Below, piece after piece: positions 35,910-44,223 of a stretch of 64,000 bases of DNA. Positions within the stretch are counted from its first letter, which is position 1. The number at the start of each line of letters is the position of its first letter. The DNA is from Pseudomonas versuta (GTDB lineage Bacteria; Pseudomonadota; Gammaproteobacteria; Pseudomonadales; Pseudomonadaceae). The notes beneath the pieces were generated by a model that saw only the letters and a program-made list of their open reading frames with translations, did no database searches and was not told the origin of the DNA. The translations under genes were made by a program, and so were the position numbers. Location: positions 1,922,001 to 1,986,000 of the forward strand of contig NZ_CP012676.1 in NCBI RefSeq assembly GCF_001294575.1, in the 5' to 3' direction.

Positions 35910-37082
35910 TCAGAGATATTTCAACCAGGAAATATCTCTGCGCCGGGCTTTAAGCCCGGCAAACCAGCGCACTGGCCGGTAAAGCGCAGCTGCCAGCAAC
36001 ACCGCCGTCAGCCATACCGGCCCCATAGCCTCGAACCCGAAGTAGCTGCCCTGATTCAGACCAAACAGGGCCACGCTCAGCAGATACAGCACTTTGAGCA
36101 CATACAAGTGCAGCAGATAGAAGAACATCGGCGCGGCGCCAAACACGGCCAGCACGGCCAGCACGGCGATCCATTTGCCTTGTCGGACCCGTTCAAAGGC
36201 CAGTAACAGCAACAGGCCGACACCCAGGGTCAGGGTCAGGAACAGCAGCGAAGGCGGATATTTGGTGATGTTGAAAAAACTCATCAGCGTCTGCACCGGA
36301 TGGTCATGCGCCACCCACTGCGCCTCGCCGTAACCGTTAAGCAAACGCAGCGCGACAAACCCCAGCAGCGCGCCAGCACCCGCGAGCAACAGATAACGCT
36401 GACGCACGGCCGCCGAAGCAGAACGGGCGAACCAGGGCCCGATGCAGTAGCCCAGGGCAATCACGCCGATCCACGGCAATACCGGGTAGGAAGTGCGCAA
36501 ACGCAGGGTGTCGGAAAACTCGATCCAGCCCCGGTCATGCAAAATCGCCCAAGGCACATGCAGCGCCGAAGCTGCAGCAAAGTGCAGCGTGTCGAGCAGG
36601 TTATGCCCGGCGATGATGCCAATGGCGAGCACTAACAGGACCGGCCGTGGCAGCCACACCAGCGCCGCCAGGGCGATCATGCTTAACCCGATGGCCCAGA
36701 TCACCTGCAGGTAAATGACCGACGGCGGGAGCTGGAAGGTCCAGGCGAAATTCACCAGGGTTAACTCCAGCACCACCAGAAACAGGCCGCGCTTGAACAG
36801 AAATGCCGAGACGTCACGCTTGCCCTGATATTTTTCGCCGTACAGGTACGCCGACAGTCCGGTAAGTAACACGAACACCGGGGCACACAGGTGAGCGAGG
36901 GTACGGCTGAGAAACAGCAGCGGCTCGGTGCTGTCGATGCTCATGGGGTCAGCCACTTGACGGTGCAGGAAGAAAGTCTCGCGCACGTGGTCCAGCAGCA
37001 TAAACAGGATAACCAGACCCCGAAGGGCATCAATGGACAGCAGGCGCTGAGCTGAGGGTGAGGCTTGGGGTACGGTTGGCAT
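35910..37082 (-). CDS. DUF1624 acyltransferase-like membrane protein
   Basis: Inner-membrane protein of 390 aa with about ten hydrophobic segments. It belongs to the DUF1624 / heparan-alpha-glucosaminide N-acetyltransferase-like family (RLLSIDALRGLVILFMLLDHVRE at 13-35, with the conserved Asp and His). Distant relatives acetylate glycans across membranes, but no bacterial substrate is established. It lies 73 bp upstream of the porin gene on the same strand; a functional link is not shown. Confidence 0.82.
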   Translation of the reverse strand: MPTVPQASPSAQRLLSIDALRGLVILFMLLDHVRETFFLHRQVADPMSIDSTEPLLFLSRTLAHLCAPVFVLLTGLSAYLYGEKYQGKRDVSAFLFKRGLFLVVLELTLVNFAWTFQLPPSVIYLQVIWAIGLSMIALAALVWLPRPVLLVLAIGIIAGHNLLDTLHFAAASALHVPWAILHDRGWIEFSDTLRLRTSYPVLPWIGVIALGYCIGPWFARSASAAVRQRYLLLAGAGALLGFVALRLLNGYGEAQWVAHDHPVQTLMSFFNITKYPPSLLFLTLTLGVGLLLLLAFERVRQGKWIAVLAVLAVFGAAPMFFYLLHLYVLKVLYLLSVALFGLNQGSYFGFEAMGPVWLTAVLLAAALYRPVRWFAGLKARRRDISWLKYL

Positions 37083-37164
37083 GAAGGGGGGTCACAGACA
37101 ATGAAAGTATAAGGTGTCGTTACCTTATAACGTTTCTAGCTGCAATGTCATCCCTGACGAACCT

Positions 37165-37225
37165 ATGCAGGAGCGAGCTTGCCTCGTGAGCACTTCAGCT
37201 CGGCGAGGAAAAGCTCGCTCCTACA
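37165..37225. repeat. REPIN of the GTAGGAGCGAGCTT family
   Basis: GCAGGAGCGAGCTTGCCTCG faces GAAAAGCTCGCTCCTACAGG with a short AT-containing centre. It sits between the DUF1624 gene's promoter and the end of the MFS gene at 37243. Confidence 0.85.
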
Positions 37226-37242
37226 GGGCAGCACCTACAGAC

Positions 37243-38529
37243 TTATCGCCGTACCTTGATCCATGCCATCAGCAATGCAGAAGACAGAACCCCGACCGTC
37301 ATGAAGATATAAGCGCCACCCGGATTGCCGGTCAGACCGATCAGATAGCCCACGATCCATGAACCGACAAAGGCACCCAGCGCCCCGCAGGCATTGATCA
37401 GGCCGATGGCGCCGCCGAACACGTTGGCCGGCAGCAGTTCCGGGATCAGTGCAAAGAACGGCCCGTAAGGGGCGTAAAGCGCCGCACCGGCAATGCACAG
37501 CAAAACAAACGAAAGCCAGAAGTGCGAAGAGCCCAGCAGGTACGAGCAGAAAAACGCCAGAGCCCCCAGCGCCAGTAGCGGCCAGATAAAGTGTTTGCGT
37601 TGCTGGGTTTTGTCCGAGGCCCAGGACACGGCAAGCATGGTTGCAACGGCGGCCACGTACGGCACTGCGCTCAGCCAGCCCACCGTCACAATGTCGGCTG
37701 CCGCAGCCTGTTTGATAATGGTCGGCAACCACATGATGAAGCCGTACACACCGATACTCCAAAGCGCGTGTACACAGCAGAGCTGAATCACGATCGGGCT
37801 GGTAAACGCCTGACGGTAATTACGCACCTGCTGCAGACCCTTCTGTTCATCTGCAAGGGTCGCGGCCAGTTGGGTCTTCTCGTCCCGGGTCAGCCAGCTG
37901 ACCTGCTCGGGCTTGTCCCGGGCCATGCGCCACCAGACAAACGCCCACAGCACGGCAGGCGCGCCCTCGATCACAAACATCTCGCGCCAGCCCCAGGCCT
38001 GGATCAGGTACCCGGACACCACCGACATCCACAGCACGGTCACCGGGTTGCCCAGTACCAAAAAGGTATTGGCCCGGGAACGCTCCTTGCGGGTAAACCA
38101 GTTGCTGATAAAAATCAGCATCGCCGGCATCACGGCCGCTTCCACAATGCCCAGCGATACCCGAATGATCATCAGCATCGGGATATTGGTCACCAGCCCC
38201 GTGGCCATGGCGCACAAACCCCAGAGGATCAGGCTCCAGAACACCAGTTTGCGCACACTGTATTTCTGCGCGTAGATCGCTCCGGGTACCTGGAAGAAAA
38301 AGTACCCGAGGAAGAACAGGGCGCCGATCAGCGAAGACATGCCCTTGGTGATGCCCAGGTCCTGCTCGATCCCGGCAGCACTGGCAAAGCCGTAGTTGGC
38401 CCGGTCCAGGTAAGCGAGGCTATAGGTGATGAAAATCAGCGGAATCAGATACAGCCAGCGCCTGGGTGCAAAACCCTTGCCCCGGGTGATGGCATCGCGC
38501 GCCAGTGGCGCTTGTTCAAAGGTGCTCAT
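37243..38529 (-). CDS. MFS transporter (ACS family), probable sugar-acid carrier
   Basis: Major facilitator of 428 aa, twelve membrane segments, with the ACS signature (YLDRANYGFASAAGIEQDLG near TM1, and VEAAVMPAMLIFISNWF). It lies 36 bp downstream of a gluconate 5-dehydrogenase-like gene on the same strand, with AGGGGA before the ATG, so uptake of gluconate or a ketogluconate is likely. The family also carries galactonate and tartrate, so the substrate is an inference from the neighbour. Confidence 0.87.
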   Translation of the reverse strand: MSTFEQAPLARDAITRGKGFAPRRWLYLIPLIFITYSLAYLDRANYGFASAAGIEQDLGITKGMSSLIGALFFLGYFFFQVPGAIYAQKYSVRKLVFWSLILWGLCAMATGLVTNIPMLMIIRVSLGIVEAAVMPAMLIFISNWFTRKERSRANTFLVLGNPVTVLWMSVVSGYLIQAWGWREMFVIEGAPAVLWAFVWWRMARDKPEQVSWLTRDEKTQLAATLADEQKGLQQVRNYRQAFTSPIVIQLCCVHALWSIGVYGFIMWLPTIIKQAAAADIVTVGWLSAVPYVAAVATMLAVSWASDKTQQRKHFIWPLLALGALAFFCSYLLGSSHFWLSFVLLCIAGAALYAPYGPFFALIPELLPANVFGGAIGLINACGALGAFVGSWIVGYLIGLTGNPGGAYIFMTVGVLSSALLMAWIKVRR

Positions 38530-38565
38530 GGGTGTCCCCTGTTATTGTTTTTTTCAGCTGCGGGT

Positions 38566-39339
38566 TCATACAACGCTGGTCAGGCCGCCATCCACAAACA
38601 GGGTTTGACCGTTAATAAAGTCCGAGGCAGGGGAGGCCAGAAATACCGCCGCGCCGCACAACTCCTCGACCTGGCCCCAACGTCCTGCGGGTGTGCGTTT
38701 GCACAGCCACTCGCTGAACTCTTGGTTATCCACCAGGGCGCGGTTCATCTCGGTGGCAAAGTACCCCGGTGCCAGGCCATTGGCCTGAATCCCGTGGCGC
38801 GCCCATTCGGCACACATGCCTTTGGTGAGCATTTTCACCGCACCCTTGGACGCGGCATAAGGCGCGATAGTTGGCCGGGCCAGTTCGCTTTGTACTGAAC
38901 AGATGTTGATGATCTTGCCGCGGCCACGGGCAATCATGTGCCGGGCAACCGCCTGGGACACATGGAACACACCATCCAGGTTGACCCGCATCAGGTCATG
39001 CCAGTCATTGGCGTCGTACTCCTCTAGGGGCGCGCGGCGCTGGATCCCGGCGTTGTTGATCAGGATGTCGATGGCCCCGGTCTCGGCCTCAAAGGTGTTG
39101 ATGGCGGCAAACAGCTGTTCGCGATCGGTAACGTCGAACACTGCGAACTCTGCACTGATACCTTCATCGCGTAATTGGCTGGCGACCTGGCTGGCTTTTT
39201 CGATATTTCGATCATTGATCACCACTGTTGCCCCGGCTGCGCCCAGACCCCGGGCCAGTTCAAGGCCAATGCCTTTTCCGGAACCGGTGATCAAAGCCCT
39301 GCGCCCATTGAGCTGGAAGCTCGTGATATTGAATGACAT
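38566..39339 (-). CDS. SDR oxidoreductase, gluconate 5-dehydrogenase-like
   Basis: Short-chain dehydrogenase of 257 aa. The NAD(P)-binding motif TGSGKGIG is at 18-25, NNAG at 95-98, and the catalytic Ser148, Tyr161 and Lys165 (YAASK) are all present. Overall sequence is closest in style to gluconate 5-dehydrogenase (IdnO/Gno), which interconverts D-gluconate and 5-ketogluconate; KduD-type enzymes are the main alternative. It heads a two-gene operon with the MFS carrier and is divergent from a LysR gene that is probably its regulator. Confidence 0.85.
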   Translation of the reverse strand: MSFNITSFQLNGRRALITGSGKGIGLELARGLGAAGATVVINDRNIEKASQVASQLRDEGISAEFAVFDVTDREQLFAAINTFEAETGAIDILINNAGIQRRAPLEEYDANDWHDLMRVNLDGVFHVSQAVARHMIARGRGKIINICSVQSELARPTIAPYAASKGAVKMLTKGMCAEWARHGIQANGLAPGYFATEMNRALVDNQEFSEWLCKRTPAGRWGQVEELCGAAVFLASPASDFINGQTLFVDGGLTSVV

Positions 39340-39484
39340 GCTGTTCTCCCGGGCCGTTTATTATGTTCGTGGGCCCGGACGGTACTTCACCCCAGGCCGG
39401 GGACAGCGTCCAATCGTAATTGTTGATGTGGTGATCAAATACTTTGATCACCACATTCAGAGGCTGGCAAAGCGGAGCAAATCG

Positions 39485-40360
39485 TTGGAAATCAAACATC
39501 TGAAATCATTTGTGACCCTGGCCGAAGAGCTTCATTTCGGCCGCGCTGCACAACGGCTGTCCATCGTGCAACCGGCCCTGAGCACGCAAATAAAACTCCT
39601 CGAAGAAGAGCTGGGCGTACGCCTGTTCGAGCGCAACCGCCACTCGGTGATGCTCACGCAAGTGGGGGCGGTATTTCTACCTGAAGCCCGGGCCACCCTG
39701 CATCAAGCCGCCCATGCCGCGGATGTGGCCAGAGCTTCGGGGCGCGGCGAGATCGGCCGGGTGCGCTTTGGTTTTGTGTCCTCGGTGTTACCGCACCTGC
39801 TGCCCGCCCTGGTGCGGGCATTGCACAGGCGGTTGCCGCGGGTTGAGCTGGAACTCAAGGACATGCCGGGGCCGGACCAGGCCACTGCACTGAAAATCGG
39901 CCAGCTGGATTTCGGGCTGATGCGCTTGCCTGCCGTCATCCCCGGCATTCAAACCCGCGAGGTGCTGCAGGAGACCTTCATCCTTGCGCTGCCGGGCGAG
40001 CACCCGTTGGCCGCCTATGACTCGGTACCTGCCAGCGCACTGGCCCAAGTGCCGGTGTTTGTTCTGGCCAGGCGCTATGCGCCGGGCTTCTACGATGAGC
40101 TGATGCAATCGCTCAACAGCCATGGCGTGCAGCTGCAAATGGCCTCGGAACTGGGGGAGTTCACCACCATGCTGGCACTGGTGTCCGCCGGACTCGGCAT
40201 CGGCCTGTTACCGGCCAATGCCGGGCGTGCATTACCGGCTAATGTCATCTCCAGGCCGCTGGATTTGGGCAGCTATCGTGCAACCACCGGCCTGGCGTGG
40301 GTAGACCTGAACAGCGCGGTGAAACTCACGGTGTTCAACCTGCTGAACGAGATCCTGTAG
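39485..40360 (+). CDS. LysR-family regulator of the sugar-acid operon
   Basis: LysR-type regulator of 291 aa. The N-terminal helix-turn-helix (about 3-62, LKSFVTLAEELHFGRAAQRLSIVQPALSTQI) and an effector-binding domain of LysR/CatR-like type are complete. I chose a TTG start at 39485 (LEIKHLKSF) because GGAG stands eight bases upstream and homologues begin there; the frame runs much further upstream over the divergent SDR gene without coding character. It is divergent from the SDR-MFS operon, the arrangement expected for its regulator. The effector is unknown. Confidence 0.88.
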   Translation: MEIKHLKSFVTLAEELHFGRAAQRLSIVQPALSTQIKLLEEELGVRLFERNRHSVMLTQVGAVFLPEARATLHQAAHAADVARASGRGEIGRVRFGFVSSVLPHLLPALVRALHRRLPRVELELKDMPGPDQATALKIGQLDFGLMRLPAVIPGIQTREVLQETFILALPGEHPLAAYDSVPASALAQVPVFVLARRYAPGFYDELMQSLNSHGVQLQMASELGEFTTMLALVSAGLGIGLLPANAGRALPANVISRPLDLGSYRATTGLAWVDLNSAVKLTVFNLLNEIL

Positions 40361-40448
40361 GCCCTCCCGGATAAATTCTCGGCACGTCCGCCAACCGCTG
40401 TGGTCCATGGTTTTAAGGGCCCATTAATTGCCGTACAGGATGATCGCC

Positions 40449-41474
40449 ATGTCCGAGCTGTTGCCGTCTGACCTGCACTATGTCGATGACACGCTGCCAG
40501 GTATCACCCGCAAGAAACTGCGTGGCAAGTTTGCTTACTTCGACGGGGCCGGCCAGCGTATCGGCGATGCGGATGAAATCCGCCGGATCAATGCTCTGGC
40601 AGTGCCTCCGGCCTATACCGATGTCTGGATTTGCGCGGACCCCCGTGGCCATTTGCAGGCCACCGGCCGCGATGCCCGGGGGCGCAAACAGTACCGTTAT
40701 CACGTGCGCTGGCGGGAAGTGCGCGATGCCGATAAATATTCCCGGCTGCGCGATTTCGGCCTGGCCCTGCCCAAACTGCGCCGGCAGCTGGACAGCCTGC
40801 TGGCTGCCCCCGGCTTTAGCCGCGAGAAAGTCATGGCCACGGTGATTACCCTGCTCGATGCGACGCTGATCCGGGTCGGCAACAGCCAGTACGCCAGGGA
40901 CAACCGATCCTATGGCCTGACCACACTGCGCAGCCGTCATGTCGAAGTCAGCGGTAGCACCATCAAGTTCCGCTTCCGCGGTAAAAGCGGGGTCGAGCAC
41001 GACATTTCAGTCAGGGACCGGCGTGTGGCGCGGATCATCAAGCGTTGCCTGGAGATTCCGGGGCAAAACCTGTTTCAGTACCTGGACGACAATGGCGAGC
41101 GCCACACTGTCAGTTCTTCCGACATCAATGCCTGCCTGCACAGCCTCACCGGCGCTGATTTCACGGCCAAGGACTACCGCACTTGGGCCGGCAGTGCGCT
41201 GGCGTTGTCGGTGTTGCGCGAGCTGCAATGGCAACCCGAGGCCGATGCCAAACGGCATGTGGTGGACATGGTCAAGAGCGTGGCCCTGCATTTGGGCAAC
41301 ACGCCGGCTGTCTGCCGCAAGTGCTACATCCACCCGGCGGTGCTTGAAGGGTTTGTCGCCGGGGCCCTGGCCGAGCTGCCCCGGCCCAGAGTGCGCAAGG
41401 GGCTGAGGGCAGAAGAAGTCGGCCTGGCGATGTTCCTGGAAAGGATGCTCCAAACCGCTGCGGTCGAGAAATAG
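40449..41474 (+). CDS. DNA topoisomerase IB (poxvirus-like)
   Basis: Type IB topoisomerase of 341 aa that relaxes supercoils through a 3'-phosphotyrosine. It has an N-terminal DNA-binding domain (about 1-90, with LPGITRKK and YHVRW) and the catalytic domain (about 95-300). The nucleophile is Tyr293 in CRKCYIHP; Lys/Arg catalytic residues appear in RGKSG and RTWAGS segments. I start at 40449 (MSELLPSD), though ATG at 40440 is possible. It lies next to a stand-alone LigD phosphoesterase gene; bacterial topo IB genes are often in such DNA-repair surroundings. Confidence 0.9.
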   Translation: MSELLPSDLHYVDDTLPGITRKKLRGKFAYFDGAGQRIGDADEIRRINALAVPPAYTDVWICADPRGHLQATGRDARGRKQYRYHVRWREVRDADKYSRLRDFGLALPKLRRQLDSLLAAPGFSREKVMATVITLLDATLIRVGNSQYARDNRSYGLTTLRSRHVEVSGSTIKFRFRGKSGVEHDISVRDRRVARIIKRCLEIPGQNLFQYLDDNGERHTVSSSDINACLHSLTGADFTAKDYRTWAGSALALSVLRELQWQPEADAKRHVVDMVKSVALHLGNTPAVCRKCYIHPAVLEGFVAGALAELPRPRVRKGLRAEEVGLAMFLERMLQTAAVEK

Positions 41475-41566
41475 AAGGAACTCGTGCGGGGCCGTGACTC
41501 TCCGACCCATCACGCTGGCCTGCGGTCCTGCGTGGCTAACCACAGCGATACGCAACGCAACGTGGC

Positions 41567-41595
41567 GTAGTCGCTGACGAGGCACGAGGCTGCGA
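41567..41595 (+). repeat. REP element, GTAGTCGCTGACGAGG family, single copy
   Basis: A complete GTAGTCGCTGACGAGGC... unit between the topoisomerase IB and LigD-PE genes, followed by a diverged GACTACGG. No facing copy. Confidence 0.8.
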
Positions 41596-41655
41596 CTACG
41601 GAATCAGGGGCAGTCACGGCCGAGGATTTTGGCAACGAAAAAAAGAGGATCCGCC

Positions 41656-42249
41656 ATGAATGACACCCTGGATGATTACCAAGAAAAACGCGATTTTACG
41701 GGCACGCCCGAACCCTCTGGCGCTGCAAAAAAGGCATCGCCTCCCCATGCCTTGCAGTTCTGTATCCAGAAGCATGACGCAAGCCATCTGCACTACGACT
41801 TTCGCCTTGAACTGCAGGGCACACTCAAAAGCTGGGCCGTGCCTAAAGGACCAAGCCTGGACCCTCAGGTCAAGCGTCTGGCGGTGCAAGTGGAGGACCA
41901 TCCACTGGATTACGCCGCGTTCGAAGGCCATATCCCTGAAGGCCACTATGGGGCAGGGGATGTGATTGTCTGGGATCGCGGGGTGTGGAAGCCCGTTGGC
42001 GACCCGGTCGAATCTTTCAAAAAAGGCAGGCTGCAGTTCGAACTCGAGGGCCACAAGCTGCAAGGTAGCTGGAGCCTGGTGCGTTCACAGCAAGAGGGCA
42101 AGAAGCAACTCTGGTTTTTGATCAAGCACCAGGACGATGCCGCTAGAGCGGAGTCCGATTTTGATGTGCTCACTCAGCGGCCGGAATCCGTAATCAGTGG
42201 TCGCATCCTCAAACCCCGACCGGCAAAGCACACGCCAGGGAAAGCCTGA
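41656..42249 (+). CDS. Stand-alone LigD 3'-phosphoesterase domain protein
   Basis: Protein of 197 aa made of just the 3'-phosphoesterase (PE) domain of bacterial DNA ligase D, which trims 3'-ribonucleotides and 3'-phosphates at DNA ends. All active-site residues known from Pseudomonas LigD-PE have counterparts: His40, His46, Asp48, Arg50 in QKHDASHLHYDFRLEL, and His82 and Tyr86 in EDHPLDYA. The ligase and polymerase domains are absent and no Ku gene is near. Start: ATG at 41656 with GAGGATC; nine in-frame codons upstream are ignored. It likely serves DNA end repair. Confidence 0.9.
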   Translation: MNDTLDDYQEKRDFTGTPEPSGAAKKASPPHALQFCIQKHDASHLHYDFRLELQGTLKSWAVPKGPSLDPQVKRLAVQVEDHPLDYAAFEGHIPEGHYGAGDVIVWDRGVWKPVGDPVESFKKGRLQFELEGHKLQGSWSLVRSQQEGKKQLWFLIKHQDDAARAESDFDVLTQRPESVISGRILKPRPAKHTPGKA

Positions 42250-42340
42250 TTCAGGTAAAGGGAACGTTAGCCGTGCTGCACGGGTCCACCGTTTCTATAC
42301 CCCAAACCGGCGTCTGGCCGGTAACCACAACGAGGTGAAC

Positions 42341-42676
42341 ATGCGCAGCATTATTTCTGCATCAATATTGGCCGGTCTTCTGTGTGCAGTGCCTTTCGCA
42401 GCACAGGCTGACGATGACAAGGCCAGTGACTGCAAACCGGGTCAGATCCTGGCCGAGTCCATGGACCTGAGCAGTTGCTATGGCAAAGGCGACAAGGCAC
42501 CGGATCAATACACCCGCGACACGGCCGCGATAAAAAACTGGAAAGCCAAGGGGCTGCCGCAACCCACCGATACCGAGCAATGGGTTGAAATCAGCGGGCA
42601 TTACGTCTTGGTCAACCGGGTCAACTCGGTGATCAAGGAGATACGCAGCAAGGACGCCAAAGTCCTGACCAAGTAG
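42341..42676 (+). CDS. RcnB-like small periplasmic protein
   Basis: Secreted protein of 111 aa. The signal peptide is about residues 1-23 (cut after AAQA). The mature part has the RcnB/CigR-type pattern: a charged N-terminus, then the KNWKAKGLPQPTDTEQWVEISGHYVLVN-like core (quoted in part). RcnB of E. coli helps keep nickel and cobalt homeostasis; whether this small member does so is not known. Start: ATG at 42341 with GAGGTG. Two cysteines (in DCKPGQ and SSCYGK) may form a disulfide. Confidence 0.7.
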   Translation: MRSIISASILAGLLCAVPFAAQADDDKASDCKPGQILAESMDLSSCYGKGDKAPDQYTRDTAAIKNWKAKGLPQPTDTEQWVEISGHYVLVNRVNSVIKEIRSKDAKVLTK

Positions 42677-42715
42677 GTTCTGCATGCGCAGCCCCCCACG
42701 CTCAAGGTGATCCTG

Positions 42716-43225
42716 ATGACAAACCCGAACGCACTTGCACCACTCGGCGAGCAACCCGTCATCCTGCAGGTCAACGGTCAATCACATTCCCTCGTGGCAC
42801 CGGCCAACGCGATTTTGCTGGACGTGCTGCGCGACCGCTTGCACCTGTATGGAACCAAAAAAGGCTGTGATCATGGCCAGTGCGGTGCCTGTACCGTGCT
42901 GGTCAATGGTGAGGCGATCAACTCTTGCCTGTCACTGGCGGTGCAGCATGAGGGCGACAGCATTACCACCATCGAAGGCCTGGCCGAAGGGGACCGGCTG
43001 CACCCGGTGCAGGAAGCCTTTTGGGAGCATGACGCGTTTCAGTGCGGTTACTGCACCCCGGGGCAGATCATGAGTGCCGTCGCCCTTCTCAATGACCCGA
43101 ATATTGCGGCCGATGACGCCAGCGTGAGGGAGGCCATGAGCGGCAATATCTGCCGCTGTGGCGCCTACAAAAATATTCTGGCGGCCGTGCAGTCGGCGCG
43201 GACCAAAATGGGCAGGGACGTCTGA
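42716..43225 (+). CDS. paoA: Aldehyde oxidoreductase [2Fe-2S] subunit PaoA-like
   Basis: Small iron-sulfur subunit of a xanthine-oxidase-family molybdenum enzyme, 169 aa. Four cysteines of the plant-type cluster (Cys51, 56, 59, 71) and four of the alpha-helical cluster (Cys110, 113, 146, 148) are all present. Unlike E. coli PaoA there is no Tat signal, so the enzyme should stay in the cytoplasm. It is first of paoA-B-C-D, with TGATG overlap to paoB. AGGTG precedes the ATG at 42716. Confidence 0.9.
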   Translation: MTNPNALAPLGEQPVILQVNGQSHSLVAPANAILLDVLRDRLHLYGTKKGCDHGQCGACTVLVNGEAINSCLSLAVQHEGDSITTIEGLAEGDRLHPVQEAFWEHDAFQCGYCTPGQIMSAVALLNDPNIAADDASVREAMSGNICRCGAYKNILAAVQSARTKMGRDV

Positions 43226-44223
43226 TGCGCACCTTTGACTATGTACGTCCCGGTTCTCCCGACCAGGCCATCGAGCATGCGTCTACTCAACCCCACAGTT
43301 TTTATCTGGCCGGTGGCACCACGTTGCTGGACCTGGTGAAGCTGGATGTGATGCCGGCTGATCATCTGGTCGACCTCAGGCAGCTGGCGCTCAAGCAAGT
43401 CGAGGCATTGCCGGACGGTCGCTTGCGTATCGGCACCCTGGTCAGCAACACCGAACTGGCGTGCCATCCATTGGTGCGTGAGCGTTACCCGGTGCTGGCC
43501 CAGGCCATTCTCGCCGGCGCGTCCACGCAGTTACGCAACAAGGCCAGCACCGGCGGCAATGTAATGCAGCGGGTGCGCTGCAACTACTTTCGCGATGGCG
43601 TCTCGGCTTGTAACAAGCGCGAACCCGGTTCCGGTTGTGCTGCCATCAGCGGTCTGAATCGCAGTGTGCATGCCGTGCTGGGCACCAGTGATCACTGCAT
43701 CGCAACCCACCCTTCGGACATGTGTGTGGCCATGACCGCCATTGGCGCCCAAGTCACCTTGCAAAGTCGCGATGGCAGTACCCGGGATGTCGATTTTGGC
43801 GAGTTTCATTTATTGCCCGGCGAAACCCCGTGGCTTGAGCACGCCATGGCTGAGCACGAACTGATTACCCATGTGACGCTGGACGCACCGCTGCCCGGCA
43901 GCCGCTCCTCATATCTGAAACTGCGCGACCGCAGCTCCTACCAGTTTGCCCTGGCCTCCAGCGCCATCATCCTGGTGCTGCAAGGACAGCTCATCACTCA
44001 GGCCCGGATTGCCCTGGGCGGCGTAGGCACCAAACCCTGGCGTTCGGTTGAGGCCGAAAACAGTCTGGCCGGGCAAAAGGTGTCAGCGGATACCTTTGCC
44101 CGGGTCGCCGCGCTGGCCATGCAAGATGCGCGGCCTTATGAACATAACGGGTTCAAGATCCCGCTCGGGCAACAGGTGATTGTGCGCAATCTTCGTGACC
44201 TCACCACCCAGGAGTCACTATGA
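43225..44223 (+). CDS. paoB: Aldehyde oxidoreductase FAD subunit PaoB-like
   Basis: FAD-binding subunit of 332 aa. The FAD-binding segments (FYLAGGTTLLDLVKLD near 27-42 and ASTGGNVMQR near 107-116) are typical. A cysteine-rich insertion with Cys119, 129, 138 and 158 (RCNYFRD, CNKREPGSGC) matches the extra [4Fe-4S] site seen in E. coli PaoB and absent from most xanthine dehydrogenases. This is the best evidence that the enzyme is PaoABC-type and not xanthine dehydrogenase. It overlaps both neighbours by one to four bases. Confidence 0.92.
   Translation: MRTFDYVRPGSPDQAIEHASTQPHSFYLAGGTTLLDLVKLDVMPADHLVDLRQLALKQVEALPDGRLRIGTLVSNTELACHPLVRERYPVLAQAILAGASTQLRNKASTGGNVMQRVRCNYFRDGVSACNKREPGSGCAAISGLNRSVHAVLGTSDHCIATHPSDMCVAMTAIGAQVTLQSRDGSTRDVDFGEFHLLPGETPWLEHAMAEHELITHVTLDAPLPGSRSSYLKLRDRSSYQFALASSAIILVLQGQLITQARIALGGVGTKPWRSVEAENSLAGQKVSADTFARVAALAMQDARPYEHNGFKIPLGQQVIVRNLRDLTTQESL

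Noticed and set aside
37591..38898. Plus-strand open frame of 435 codons opposite the MFS gene and the end of the SDR gene
   Set aside because: Covers two well-supported genes on the other strand, and the product is low-complexity and rich in His, Gln and Arg.
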